The position numbers were made by a program, and so were the translations under genes. From positions 65,915,456-65,979,455 of the forward strand of contig NC_092859.1 of the NCBI RefSeq assembly GCF_032062135.1: a stretch of 64,000 nucleotides of DNA, read 5' to 3'. The notes beneath the pieces were generated by a model, which was given only the letters and a program-made list of their open reading frames with translations, had not been told where the DNA came from and made no database searches. Source of the DNA: Pyxicephalus adspersus. Its lineage: Eukaryota > Chordata > Amphibia > Anura > Pyxicephalidae. Of this stretch, positions 22,478 to 33,614 are shown piece after piece; position 1 is the stretch's first letter; every line of letters begins with the position of its first letter.

Positions 22478-22559
22478 GTGTTACATACACGCAGCCAGAG
22501 TCACACGCTAATTAAATTCATTTAGGTATAATTTTTTTTTTTTAAACTTTTTTTTCACG

Positions 22560-22946
22560 AATTTTTGCAGTCGAATCCTGTGTTTTTCGGGTCGGGTCTA
22601 TCCAAATTCGAACAGCCATATTCGGGACGAATATAAGGACAACCCGAATTTGAACACCCACACTAGTTGTGATACTAGCAAATCTCTGTCAGCAGTGGTA
22701 AATGCAGGCATGCCCTGGCCTTATATAGGCCAATGGCTGCTTGTGTGGCATGCAGTGGGAGACAGCCAATCGGCTGCCTGCCACAACAAACATGGAGGAG
22801 AGCATCCCTGCTGTTATTGGAGGGCTATAGGCATTATGGGGGAGGTCCCTAGGCATTGTGGGAGGGCCAAATTAGGGGCTTCAAATCCAACAAAATTTGG
22901 GTCGGGTTGACCCGAACTCGAGTTGCCATATTCACTAGAACACTAG
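22560..22946. mobile_element. hAT-type element ends
   Basis: 22560-22666 carries subterminal words typical of frog hAT elements (TTTTCGGGTCGGGT, CAAATTCGAACAGCCATATTC) and ends in ACACCCACACTAG. A second end, GTTGACCCGAACTCGAGTT...CACTAGAACACTAG, closes at 22946. The first lies beside the PCED1-like copy 2. Whether both ends belong to one element is not certain. Confidence 0.5.
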
Positions 22947-23149
22947 TTGCTGGTTCCTGTCAGTCAGCTGTCACCTGCCTGGGCGGGCACGGGGTCCGCA
23001 ACCTGGCTGTAGCTTGCCGCACAACATCCTCACCTCTAGAGGCTCTGGAGAAGACCAAGCTACTGCTTAGACCCTGCGCCCCGTGCACGTCTCCACCCAC
23101 TGGCTTGGTGACACAGTGGGTTCACCACTTTGCCCTGTAGAGCCGTGAC
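22947..23149. other. GC-richer segment, possible LTR remnant
   Basis: Richer in G and C than its neighbours and ending in GAGCCGTGACA, which resembles an LTR edge. No second edge or coding part supports this, so it stays tentative. Confidence 0.2.
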
Positions 23150-23492
23150 AGAATGCAGCCGTGGGAATCATCCTTTCATTGGGTGCTTAAAGGCGCCTCA
23201 TAAAAATGCATAAAAATGCATATAAACATGGCAGAAACATTTCAATTTTTGCATTTTTTAAACAGTCTGTGCAGACCCAGCCTAAATATGAAAAGGCATA
23301 TATATTTAAAAATTTATCATAGATATCTTTACATGTATATATCTTGTATCTTTCAGCTCTAATTCAGTGGGTTGAACAAAAAGATTGCATAAAATTGTGA
23401 GGGACTACAGCCTTTTTATTACACAATCACTTAATTTCAGGGGCTCAAACATAATTGGACAAATTAAAAAGCTGAAAATAAAACGTTCATTT

Positions 23493-24525
23493 CTAATACT
23501 TGGTTGAAAACCCTTTGCTGGCAATGACAGCCTGTAGTCTTGAACTCATGGACATCACTAGATGCTGGGTTTCCTCCTTTTTATTGCTCTGCCAGGCCTT
23601 TACTGCAGCGGCTTTCAGTTACTGTTTGTTTGTGGGCCTTTCTGTCCCAAGTTTAGTCTTCAACAAGTGAAATGCATGCTCAATTGGGTTCAGATCAGGT
23701 GACTGACTTGGTTATTCAATAACATTCCACTTCTTTGCTTTAATAAACTCCTGGGTTGCTTTGGCTGTATGCTTTGGGTCATTGTCCATCTGTAATAGGA
23801 ACTGCCTCCCAATCAATTTGTCTGCATTTAGCTGGATTTGAGCAGGTGTCTCTAAACACCTCAGAATTAATTCGGCTGCTTCTGTCCTGTGTCACATCAT
23901 CGATAAACACTAGTGTCCTAGTGCCACTGGCAGCCATGCATGCCCAAGTTATCACACTGCCTCCGCCATGTTTTCAGATGATGTGGTATGCTTTGGATCA
24001 TGAGCTGTTCCACGCCCTCTCCATACTTTTTTCTTGCCATCATTCTGGTAAAGGTTGATCTTGGTTTCATCTGTCCAAAGAATGTTTTTCCAGAACTGTG
24101 CTGGCTTTTTTAGATGTTTTTTAAGCAAAGTCCAATCTAGCCTTTCGATTTTTGAGGCTTATGAGTGGCTTGCACCTTGCAGTGCACCCTCTGTATTTAC
24201 TTTCATGCATTCTTCTCTTTATGGTAGACTTGGATATCGATACGCCTACCTCCTGGAGAGTGTTGTTTACTTGGTTGGCTGTTGTGAAGGGGTTTCTCTT
24301 CGCCATGGAAATGATTTTGTGATCATCCACCACTGTTGTCTTCCATGGACGTCCAGGCCTTTTGGCGTTGCTGAGTTCACCAGTGCTTTGTTTCTTTCCC
24401 ATGATGTACCAAATTGTAGGTTTTGCCACTCCTATCATTGTAGCAATTTCTCGGATAGTTTTTTTCTGTTTTTGGAGCTTGAGGATGGGTGGTTTCACCT
24501 GTATGGAGAGCTCCTTTGACCGCAT
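23493..24525 (-). pseudogene. Tc1 transposase (DD34E), broken
   Basis: The N-terminal frame from Met 24525 carries a paired-type helix-turn-helix (IREIATMIGVAKPTIWYIMG, then GRPWKTTVVDDHKI). The catalytic part follows in shifted frames: WTDETKINLYQ near 24045-24080, QMDNDPKHTAKATQEF near 23745-23790, and SPDLNPIEHAFH near 23670-23700. The spacing from the second Asp to Glu is 34 residues, the Tc1 signature, and all three catalytic residues are still readable. The frame closes with KGFSTKY and a stop at 23493-23495. At least one stop (replacing Trp before PSQSP) and several frameshifts inactivate it. Confidence 0.9.
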
Positions 24526-24595
24526 GTTGTCTGTTCACAGCAAAGTCTTCAACATAGAAGCACCCCCCCAAATGAACTCCAGGGCTTTTATCTGC

Positions 24596-26222
24596 TTAAC
24601 CCCCCTAGCGGTAATCCCGGGTTGAAAAAACATGCAAAAAGCGGTAACTCCGAGTCACACTCGGGGTAACTTTGGGAGCCCCCCTTACCTCTGCTCCGTG
24701 CTCCAGCGGTGATCAGATGATCCCGCTGTGATGCCGGGGTGCCTCTCCGTCGGGGGCCTGGCCAGGCAGGAAATGTAAAAGCAGATTACTGAGTAATCTG
24801 CTTTTAAATGCTGCCCGGGTCCCCGCCACCCCGCTGATCGCATCCGCAGTTAGATGCGATGCATCATGCAGCATTGACGAAAGTCTAATGGCTTACAAGG
24901 GGAGGCTCAGCTGGGTGCAGTACATTGCGTCAAAGAGGGCACGATTTGGCGTGAAAATGTATATGCTGTGCGAATCCTCATCTGGCTACATCTGGAATAC
25001 AGTACTGTACACTGGAAAAGGGACACAGTTCAACCCCAGATACAGCTACTATGGATTGGCAACATCTTAAGTGCTATTCCTCATTGAGCCATTGCTAGGT
25101 CAGGGCTATTTTGTCACAACTGACAATTTCTACACCTCTCCTAAGCTTTATGAGTTCCTTCTGCAACACAGAACAGATGCGTATGGAACCGTTAGGGCTA
25201 ACAGGCGCAACCTGCCATCCCTGTTTGCAAAAGGGAAGCTGAAGACAGGAGAAATTGTTGCCTGGCAGAAAGGCAAGATGATGGCCCTGAGATGGCATGA
25301 CAAGAAAGATGTGTGCCTGATGAATACTGTCCATGATGCCTCCACTGTTCTGGTACACATAAAAGGTGGGAAAGTGATGAAGCCACAGGTGGTGATTGAC
25401 TACAACAACGCCATGGGAGGTGTCGACAGAACTGACCAAGCCATAACATTCTACCTAGGGATAAGGAAACAGCAAAGGAAGTACTACAAAAAAAATTTCA
25501 GGCCTACATTCTTTACAAAAAAAATTGTCAGAGGCCTGTGACTCATTCAGACTTCATTTTGCAAGTTTCCGAATCCATAGTCAAGAACCAAATACCAGCA
25601 GTGACTATGAATAGACCTGGACGTCGTGCTTCCACCATTGTCAACCCAGAATGCCTAACCGGTCATCACTTCTTTGAATACATCCTACCAACCCAGAAAA
25701 AGGCAGCACCTACAAGGATGTGTGTGGTTAGATGCTCAAAGACCGATAACAGAGGAAGGAAGAAACACAAAGATACCATGTTCTACAGTCCTGACTGTGA
25801 TGTTGGGCTTTCTGCAGCACCCTGCTTCAAAATCTACCAGACCCGGAATGTCTACTAAAAATGTAAATATTTTTTTTTCTAAATTCTGCATTTAACTTAT
25901 ATTAATATTTATCAATAATATTGCACCCTTATTTGTAAAATATCAGTGAGAAATTTTTGATAAAATATTTTTTTTGATAAATTACTTTGTTGTGGTCTAT
26001 TATTTCATTATTTTTATCATTATGATTTATAATATGTATTATATATCATAATTATAATATAATATATAATGATTATAATATAATAAATAAATATAAATAT
26101 TATACCCGGGAGTTAATCCTAAGAATTACAGGCACACAATATAAACAAAAATTTCTATGCAAAAAAATATGATCACTTTTTGCATCAAAAAACTGACAGG
26201 ATTAGAACGCTAGGGGGGTTAA
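24596..26222 (+). mobile_element. piggyBac element with TTAA target duplication, internally deleted
   Basis: TTAA at 24596-24599 and 26219-26222 flank perfect 11-bp inverted ends (CCCCCCTAGCG and CGCTAGGGGGG). Joining the Tc1 flanks across one TTAA restores continuous Tc1 sequence, so the insertion is clean. A subterminal AAAGCGGTAACTCCGAG motif lies near the left end. The 3' region after the gene is almost pure A/T. The element carries the C-terminal two-thirds of a transposase; the N-terminal coding part is deleted. Confidence 0.95.
24873..25858 (+). pseudogene. piggyBac (PGBD4-like) transposase, N-terminally deleted
   Basis: Coding homology begins exactly at IDESLMAYKGRLSW (Asp at 24876-24878, the first catalytic Asp), without an upstream domain. 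The second Asp is in VTTDNFYTSP (25122), the third in the GGVDRTDQ box (25425). The tail holds a Cys-rich domain (MCVVRCSKTD...CDVGLSAAPCF) and a natural stop at 25856-25858. One in-frame TAA interrupts at 25068-25070, and a frame change near 25500 shifts into QVSESIVKNQIPAVT. piggyBac enzymes cut and paste at TTAA. All three catalytic Asp residues survive, but the protein is broken and lacks its N-terminus. Confidence 0.9.
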
Positions 26223-27145
26223 TTGATAATGACATAACAAAGGAATTGCCCACACCACCCCATGAAATAGCCTTTTAAGTTAATTGTTCAATTACTTTTG
26301 AGCCCCTGAAATGAGTGATTGTGTAATAATAAGTCTTTAGTTCCTCATATTTTTATGCAATCTTTTTGTTCAACCCAATGAATTAAAGCTGAAAGTCTGC
26401 AGTTCAACTGCATGTTAGTTGTTTCATTTAAAATTAATTGTGGTAATGTACAGAACCAAAACTAGAAAAAAGTTGTCTCTGTCCAAATATTTATGGACCT
26501 AACTGTATAGATAGATAGATAGATAAGCAAACAAGAAGCAAGCAAGAACATGGGTGGATGATCTTGTCCGCTGGCAAAAGCGAGGTCTCGCCTGCCAGAT
26601 TACTAAGGGATTGATCACTACGCAGATCCTTGGATCAGGCATCATAAGCGTTTAGGTATGCCCCTATGTAAACAGCTGAAATCAGTTAACTCTTTCTGAA
26701 CCTGAAAATATTAGGTCATTTAAAAATATGCCTATTTCTATGCTCATATTTGAAACATTTGAACACATTATACATTTTTATTTAGGGCTAAGTGGACATG
26801 TGTGCCATTTGAAAGAATGTTTTGTTAGGGAAAGATTGACTTTTAATGCAAGCTCACTAGTGTCAAGCTGCAGAAAATGTGCACCTCGAAGAGCATGATC
26901 ATTTCAGTTGATAAATGTCGGGAGAATACGCAAGTGTATTCTCAGCGGCTGAAAATCCATTGATAAATAGGTTTGAGGGGTGCGATGCTGGATCGGTAAT
27001 ACGCGCTCGCGAGCGAATTTACGATTTTGCTTCATGAATCAGACCCAATGTATCAACCAAGCTTTCCAGCACTTATCAAACTTTCCTAAGGAGTGAGAAT
27101 ACCATGTTACTGCATTCTCGTATTGATAATTAGTTAAAACTTTAT

Positions 27146-28410
27146 TAATATTATTATTATTATTATTATTAATAAACAGGATTTATATAGTGCCAAACGT
27201 ATTACGCAGCGCTGTACATAAAATAGGGGTAGCAAATGACAGACAGTTACAGACAGTGACACAGAAGGAGAAGAGGACCCTGCCCGAAGAGCTTACAATC
27301 CAGGCGGTGGGGGAAGTCTCACCCAATAGAAGGGGATGGAATGTAGTGAGTGTTTTAAGAGACAGAAGAAGGCGGGTAGGCAAGTTTGAGTGATTTTGAG
27401 TACTCTTAAATAAGCAGAATGTAGGAGCAAGCCGAATACAGTAGGACAATGAAGACCATTCTAGAGAGTCCGGGCTGCTCTAGAAAAGTTGTGGAGCCGT
27501 GCTTGGGATGAGGTTATGAGTGAGAAAGTCATTAGTAGGTCATTGGAAGAGCGAAGAGAGCAGCTAGGGCAGTATTTTTCTACCAGGTCAGAAAGGTAGG
27601 TTGGACAGGAGCTGTGTAAGGATTTGAAGGCAAAGCACAGGAGCTTAAATTTGATTCTCAGGTGAAATGGAAGCCAATGAAGGCAACTACAAAGAGATGC
27701 AGCAGATGAAGAGCGATGAGAAGGATAGATAAGTCTGGCTGCAGCATTCATAATAGATTGTAGAGGAAAGAGTCAGGTTAGTGGAATACCAGAGAGGAGT
27801 ATATTGCATTAGTCCAGACGAGAGATGATAAGAGCGTGGACAAGGAGTCTGGTGGTCTCTGGGGACAGGTAGGGGCAGATTTTGGTCATGTTGCGCAGGT
27901 GAAAATGACAGGACCTGGAAATGTTCTGAATATAGGGGGCAAATGAGAGGGCAGAGTCAAAGGTGACGCTAAGACAACGTGCCTGAGGGGAGGGACGAAT
28001 GACTGTGTCAGACATCCATGATGAGATGGCTGACAAGCGCCATCGGCACTTGACCAGGACTGAAGGAGACAAGTCAGGGGTCGACAGATAGATTGTCATC
28101 AGCATACAGATGGTACTGTAAGCCAAAGGAGGAGATGAGACTACTGAGTGAGGAGGTGTACACAGGGAAGAGAACCGGTCCAGGGACTGACCCTTGGGGA
28201 ACACCAACAGGGAGGAGAGTTGGAGAGGAGGAAGTACCATTAAAAGAAACTTGAAAGGAGCAGTCAAACAGGTAGGAAACAAACCAAGAAAGAGCAGTGT
28301 CACTGATACCATGAGGCGCAAGATTTGGATTAGAAGGGGGTGATCAACAGTGTCAAACACAGAGAAAAGATCATGGAGAAAGAGGAGGGAAAAGTTGCCT
28401 CCCAATACTC
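27146..28410 (-). mobile_element. L2-type LINE, 3' part
   Basis: The minus strand gives the 3' half of an L2 reverse transcriptase followed by the family's 3' UTR at about 27178-27330 (TATATAGTGCC, ACGCAGCGCTGTACA, AGAGCTTACAATCC on the plus strand) and a terminal ATT-type microsatellite at 27146-27172, the usual L2 tail. The 5' end stops at 28410, a typical 5' truncation. Confidence 0.85.
27461..28405 (-). pseudogene. L2 reverse transcriptase, C-terminal half (broken)
   Basis: Minus-strand frames show [16 protein letters not shown] at the 5' edge (motif A with its catalytic Asp in a neighbouring frame), then [12 protein letters not shown] (decayed GVPQGSVLGP box), YADDN near 28090-28110 (active-site pair intact), [13 protein letters not shown] and [10 protein letters not shown] second block at 27461-27751 is the C-terminal region (MNAAARLIYPSHRSSSAASL, LHWLPFHLRIKFKLLCF). 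Stops and shifts divide it. The enzyme would copy its own RNA at a nicked target. Confidence 0.85.
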
Positions 28411-30417
28411 TGGTCTTAATGACATTTTTTGCTTCAAACCCTTTCTATAGATGTATTTGAGATCTTTCCTTCTACCACACCCTCTCTCTATGAACTACAC
28501 CAACTTATCTACTAGGTCATGACCCTTATGTATTCGACCATGTATTCTGTATATCCCATATTATCTACATAAATTATGTCGTGTAATTTGGATATAACAT
28601 ATTTTGTATACTTATAAGTTTTATAAGTGAAACATATGTAAAACACTTTTTTCAATAATTCATCCAGCCCCCCCCTCCTTTCAGACCTACGGGGGACAGG
28701 AGGATGCCCGCCAAGTCTCGCGGTCTATATCCCACCTCTTTGGTGAATGTGGGACCACCTCTAGGTCCAACTACACCAATACCCCCATTTAGCCACTCTT
28801 CTATACAAGACCAGAACCCCTATACAGATCAGGACCCCTGATTATTCCGGGTTACCCTCCCGAGAGCTTAGGAATGAAGTTTGTATCAGTGGGGTGTAAA
28901 GTTTATAGGAATATAATTTTAGACTAATAAAACATTTTACAACAATATACCAATTCACTATATGACCTATATGTTTCATCTTCTACTGACATGTTTAATC
29001 TACAACAATTTACTTTTAATTAAGTTCTCTAGTGCCTTATATTTTATTCCACAATCTACCTTTTCTTATACAAATCTACCAGCGCTATACGCATATGTTC
29101 ACGCAAGTGGACATAGCCATGCCATTAATACTCTTCTCGCATAACTACGTCCTACACTTGTGCGAAGTCCTGGGCATGTGCAATAAAAAGCTTTAATTGA
29201 CACCATATCTACTATGGGTAATATATAGGGCGGAAGTGTCTTAGACACCACCACCTCACCAACATCTTAAAACCAGGCATGCGCAACATATACTCAGCGC
29301 ATGCGCCCTACTTTACGCATGCGCCATCAGTACCTGTATACGTGAATTGAGACTCATTATCTGTGTATAAATACGCTGAACAAAGTAAAAGAGCTCCCTC
29401 TCTGGCAACCACCTGTTAGGAACCTTCATACATAAGTCCTTTTCCCTGGGTGAAGGTAAGACAAGCTATCCCTTATACTTATACATTAGCAAACCCCTAC
29501 CTGGAGAGGTTTGCTAGTGCTTTTTGACTAGCAAATCCTTTGGACCCCAGAAAGAGTGGATCTAACAATCTACCTATCAAACCACCCTCTACTATAAAAA
29601 GTCCCTTACATACTATCCTATATACCGTAAGTTTTTTTTTTTGATCATTAAATCGCTTCTTTGAATGTATCCATCAATACATAATCTAAAACACCCATAT
29701 CTATTCCTATAGAAAATCCTTTGGGAAGTGAACCAGTGCCTATACATTGGACCACATTGGACCACCTATACACCTACTATTTACTAAGTGAGTTGTCTAT
29801 ATATGACCTTTGTTACTACCTCTTGGAAAAAAACATGCCCACTAACAAATCCCTCCCCCCTCCTTTGTACCCTCCATAGCGACATTATGTTCAAAAAACC
29901 TTACTCCTTTTGGAATATGACCTGATCTATCTTTAATACCTAACCAGTAAGTACCTCAACATTTCTTCACACATTTTTCTACTCTGTCAATACCTATCAC
30001 ACTATTATAACAACATGTTCAGTAAACAAACATGATATGATATAATGATTTCCACCAGGGAACTATCCCAACATCCTACTAATGCCAGAGTACCTGACTT
30101 TTCACTTATTAAAATGGTTTTCGGCACCTTATCCACTATCAAAATACGAGTAAGTGACACACTGATAATATTATATGTCATAACTGGTACAAAAATATGA
30201 TATATTAAAAGAATGAACTTTCTGAGACATTATGAAGTGTTTTAATTAAATTTTTGAATGTTCCATTGTTTGATATGTTTAGATGCCTTTGACAATATGT
30301 CATGCAGTATGCAATAAATGAATGATATACGTTTGGATGACAGTTTTTAATGCCCTAGAAAAACTTCACTAGATGTTTTGACATGTTTTTTTGATAACTT
30401 TAAAATGTGATAGTATA
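28411..30417. other. Two kilobases without recognised coding, with a promoter-like patch
   Basis: No protein homology seen. At 29278-29325 the word GCATGCGC recurs three times, followed by TATAAATA at 29366-29373 and a donor-like GAAGGTAAG at 29453-29461. This layout resembles the start of a retroelement or gene but nothing coding follows that I can name. The rest is AT-rich. Confidence 0.4.
29278..29461 (+). promoter_or_regulatory. Promoter-like patch: GCATGCGC cluster, TATA box, donor-like site
   Basis: Three GCATGCGC words lie within about 50 bases, then TATAAATA 40 bases downstream and a splice-donor-like GAAGGTAAG about 85 bases after that. CpG-bearing words are rare in the AT-rich surroundings. 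Function is only suggested by this arrangement. Confidence 0.25.
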
Positions 30418-30727
30418 TACCCTGTTTCCCCGATTATAAGGCACTGTCTTATATTTTTTGAAATGATAAAATATGCCCTAGGTCTTATTTTCAGGGGGAT
30501 GTCCTATTTTTCCATGAAGAAGACTACAGTACACATTTATTGTTAAAAAAAAGAAACTTTATTACCTGTATATGGTACAATAACGGTATATGGTAATAAC
30601 GGTAGTTGTCATCACAAACCAGCAAAGCCAGACAAACTGTGCATCCAATTTCTTGTTACTACGGCGTCATTGTTTCCATGTACCTACGGTACAACAATCT
30701 ACGGTCTGGTACGGTACATTTACACAT

Positions 30728-32066
30728 TTATTCAATGACAATCAAGTCATCATCTTCTGGAACATCATCATAACAATCCTCACTCTGAATTTCCAGGTCA
30801 ATTACCGGTACTTCTGACTCCATTTCTTTTAGAATCAGTGGACCAAATCTCTCATGTTTAGCAATAGCACTGTCCTTAAATGAGTACTTCTTATCAAGGT
30901 AGCCTGCTCGTAGTGCATGTTCAATGCAACTATCAGTGATTTTCTCCCATGAATTCTTCACCCAAGTCACAACCTCTTGCAGTTTAGGCTTCACAAAGTT
31001 TCCGCGCTGATTTCTCTCCATTCTATTTTCAATGTAGTAATTAATTTCTATGTGCAGATTGTCCTTGAATGGTTTGTTTATTGCAATATCAAGAGTCTGG
31101 AGATAGGCCGTCATTCCTGCGGGAATCATTACTTGATCTATTTTTCTTTCATGAAGAATTAACTTCATATCTTTAGCACGGTGAGTGCTGGCTGCATCCC
31201 AGACTAGTAGACCTCTTTGGCTCCCTCGCATAACAAATGGCAGCAATAAATCGACCCACTTTCTTATAGTTGCTTGTGTGGCCCAGGCTTTTTCAGTTTC
31301 AAGAACAAAAATTCCCGAATTCCCAAAATTCAATCTTTTCTTTCTTACCCTTAGAAATGATTAGAGGTGTGATTTTAGTCCCATCCAGACGAATTGCCAA
31401 AATACAGGTAACATGTGCACTTTCGTAAGCAGTGGAGGGAACGTACACTGAGGAGGCACTCCGGTGTTCAATTGATGTTTGAGATGATTGGCCCATAAAC
31501 ACGGCAGTTTCATCCATAGCAATCATGTTAGAAAGATTGTATTTAGAGAAATCAATATCATCAATAAAGGACTTGAATGCAAGTGCTCGCTTAATAACTT
31601 GAGCATCTTCCAGCCTAAACAATGTTGTTTATCTTCTTAAAGAAAGTTCATTTCGCTGAAGGAAATTATCCAACCAGTGTTGTGATGCTTTGAAGTTTTC
31701 GGCTATGTCAAACTGTGGTGCTATTGCAAGGGCAAATTCTTGAATCTAAGCCCTAATCACAACCAAAGCCTTTGCTCTCCTGTCAACAAACCATTCACAG
31801 ATCAGATCTTCCAGCTCGGGAAATGTTGTTTGCCGACCTGATCCACACTTGGGTTTTTTAGCTTTTCTATTTTCCACTTGTTCAGTGAGTTTACCATACT
31901 CTGCTCGCCACTTGCGGACCATTCGGATATTCAAAATCTTTTCTTTGCAGAAAGCAGGAAGAGTTTGGCCCCAAGATTCTTCCACGATTCTCATCTTGCA
32001 CTCCACCGTGTAGCTTTTCCTTTTTGAGCTCATGCCTACTGTAAGGGTAAAAAAAAGAAATGGCAT
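30728..32066 (-). pseudogene. pogo-type (POGK-like) transposase, broken
   Basis: The N-terminal frame (31746-32066) starts with a helix-turn-helix region (YTVECKMRIVEESWGQTLPA, then VRKWRAEYGKLTEQ). The middle frame (31299-31622) holds MIAMDETAVFMGQ with the first catalytic Asp at about 31514. The last frame (30728-31333) holds LLVWDAASTHRAKDM (Asp46) and TAYLQTLDIAINKPFKDN (Asp82). The 35 residues between them fit the DDxD spacing of this family. The tail is acidic (PEDDDLIVIE). Frames break near 31740, 31620 and 31320. A Met at about 32033, just after a promoter-side sequence, could be the original start. Confidence 0.85.
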
Positions 32067-32079
32067 TGGGGTATCCGGG

Positions 32080-32848
32080 NNNNNNNNNNNNNNNNNNNNN
32101 NNNNNNNNNNNNNNNNNNNNNNNNNNNNNNNNNNNNNNNNNNNNNNNNNNNNNNNNNNNNNNNNNNNNNNNNNNNNNNNNNNNNNNNNNNNNNNNNNNNN
32201 NNNNNNNNNNNNNNNNNNNNNNNNNNNNNNNNNNNNNNNNNNNNNNNNNNNNNNNNNNNNNNNNNNNNNNNNNNNNNNNNNNNNNNNNNNNNNNNNNNNN
32301 NNNNNNNNNNNNNNNNNNNNNNNNNNNNNNNNNNNNNNNNNNNNNNNNNNNNNNNNNNNNNNNNNNNNNNNNNNNNNNNNNNNNNNNNNNNNNNNNNNNN
32401 NNNNNNNNNNNNNNNNNNNNNNNNNNNNNNNNNNNNNNNNNNNNNNNNNNNNNNNNNNNNNNNNNNNNNNNNNNNNNNNNNNNNNNNNNNNNNNNNNNNN
32501 NNNNNNNNNNNNNNNNNNNNNNNNNNNNNNNNNNNNNNNNNNNNNNNNNNNNNNNNNNNNNNNNNNNNNNNNNNNNNNNNNNNNNNNNNNNNNNNNNNNN
32601 NNNNNNNNNNNNNNNNNNNNNNNNNNNNNNNNNNNNNNNNNNNNNNNNNNNNNNNNNNNNNNNNNNNNNNNNNNNNNNNNNNNNNNNNNNNNNNNNNNNN
32701 NNNNNNNNNNNNNNNNNNNNNNNNNNNNNNNNNNNNNNNNNNNNNNNNNNNNNNNNNNNNNNNNNNNNNNNNNNNNNNNNNNNNNNNNNNNNNNNNNNNN
32801 NNNNNNNNNNNNNNNNNNNNNNNNNNNNNNNNNNNNNNNNNNNNNNNN
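32080..32848. other. Assembly gap (769 N)
   Basis: Unknown sequence inside the pogo element, upstream of its transposase. Any open frame drawn across it is an artefact. Confidence 1.
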
Positions 32849-32970
32849 GTGCCGTTCATATTCCCCTTCTGATCACTCTATGCCATTGACTGTCCCCTTC
32901 TGATCACTCTATGCCATTGATTGTCCCCTTCTGTTCACTTACCGGTAATTAAGTGTAAATTCGTTAGTGC

Positions 32971-33103
32971 AGGGATCTCCGTTAGGGCAGGTAACTCCGT
33001 TAGGGCAGGGATCTCCGTTAGGGCAGGTAACTCCTTTAGGGCAGGGATCTCCGTTAGGGCAGGTAACTCCGTTAGGGCAGGGATCTCCGTTAGGGCAGGG
33101 ATC
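32971..33103. repeat. 18-bp minisatellite with alternating units
   Basis: Seven 18-bp units follow one another and alternate between AGGGATCTCCGTTAGGGC and AGGTAACTCCGTTAGGGC (one with TTT for GTT), ending with two copies of the first type, the last partial. The higher-order period is 36 bp. It lies inside the pogo element next to the gap. Confidence 0.95.
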
Positions 33104-33531
33104 AGCAGCGTGCTTCCTGGTTCAGAATCGCGGGGGCGCGTGTGCCGGCTTCTAACTTTCAGTTTGGCACTGCACTGCAGCCAGGAGGAGACACACACTG
33201 CAGCCAGCATCGAGGAGACACACACAGGATCGGATATCGGGGGATGTCCTATTCATGGGTGAGTGCCTTATTTTAATTATTTTATCAAAAATCGGGGGTG
33301 GCTTATTTAATCGGGATGGCTTATATTCGGGGAAACACGGTATCTATACCTGGACAAGAAAAAAAAATATGTGCCAGAGAAAGCATAGACACCCTGACAA
33401 TAGTATTTATTATCACAAAGTTATTCTTTAATGTTTTTCCAAATTTTAAGCATGCTGATTTTGTAATTTGCATCATCTCTTCCTTGTATTCATAATATCT
33501 TGGTCTCGTTTAGTATCAGTCTCTAAAAAAC

Positions 33532-33569
33532 ATCCCCTGAAAAAGCCAATGGGCCAAACGTGTTGGGAT
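33532..33569 (+). other. Second hammerhead-like motif
   Basis: ATCCC (33532-33536), CTGAAAA, a GCC/GGC mini-hairpin (33545-33547 with 33552-33554), CAAAC and GGGAT (33565-33569) reproduce the order of the motif at 3361, with a perfect 5-bp outer stem. The core boxes differ from the hammerhead consensus (CTGAAAA for CTGATGA, CAAAC for GAAAC), so this copy would not be active. It sits about 45 bases left of the solo LTR. Confidence 0.3.
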
Positions 33570-33614
33570 TAAAAGACAAACAAAAAAACTCACAAGGACT
33601 TTATACAATATTAT

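Larger units (their letters stand above)
23350..26507 (-). mobile_element. Tc1-type transposon, interrupted by piggyBac
   Basis: The right end is intact: the complement of 26507 leftward starts CAGTTAGGTCCATAAATATT, a known type of Tc1 end, with TA beside it. The left end lacks about the outer 100 bases; it starts near 23350 within the inner terminal repeat (CAGTGGGTTGAACAAAAAGA). The inner repeats of both sides match as inverted copies (AGGGGCTCAAACATAATTGG against the complement near 26300). The element carries a Tc1 transposase on the minus strand and is split at 24596-26222 by a piggyBac copy. Confidence 0.85.
23150..27045 (+). mobile_element. Harbinger-family copy H4, split by a Tc1 insertion
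   Basis: 23150-23345 matches 7140-7370 (CATATAAACATGGCAGAAAC, TTATCATAGATAT), and 26507-27045 continues with the family's right part (CAAGAACATGGGTGGATGAT, TAGGGAAAGATTGACTTTTA) to GCTTCATGAATCAGACCC. The two halves are separated exactly by the Tc1 element, so the Harbinger copy is the oldest layer of the nest. Confidence 0.7.
30420..33340 (-). mobile_element. pogo-type DNA transposon, full span, with assembly gap
   Basis: TA at 30418-30419 and 33341-33342 flank inverted ends: CCCTGTTTCCCCGATTATAA on the left, and on the right the complement reads CCGTGTTTCCCCGAATATAA. A related GTCTTAT...GGGGGATGTCCTATT segment lies inside each end. A pogo-type transposase is coded on the minus strand at 30728-32066. 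The span of 2.9 kb includes 769 unknown bases, so the true length is uncertain. Confidence 0.85.

Noticed and set aside
22947..23149. LTR-like segment ending GAGCCGTGACA
   Set aside because: Only one edge is suggestive; no partner edge, target duplication or internal element part was found, so it is kept only as a tentative note.
31891..32889. Long open frames of 270-322 codons on both strands
   Set aside because: They run through the N gap and are translated mostly as unknown residues.
32971..33103. Possible CRISPR-like array
   Set aside because: Units of 18 bp abut without spacers and the DNA is eukaryotic; it is a minisatellite.
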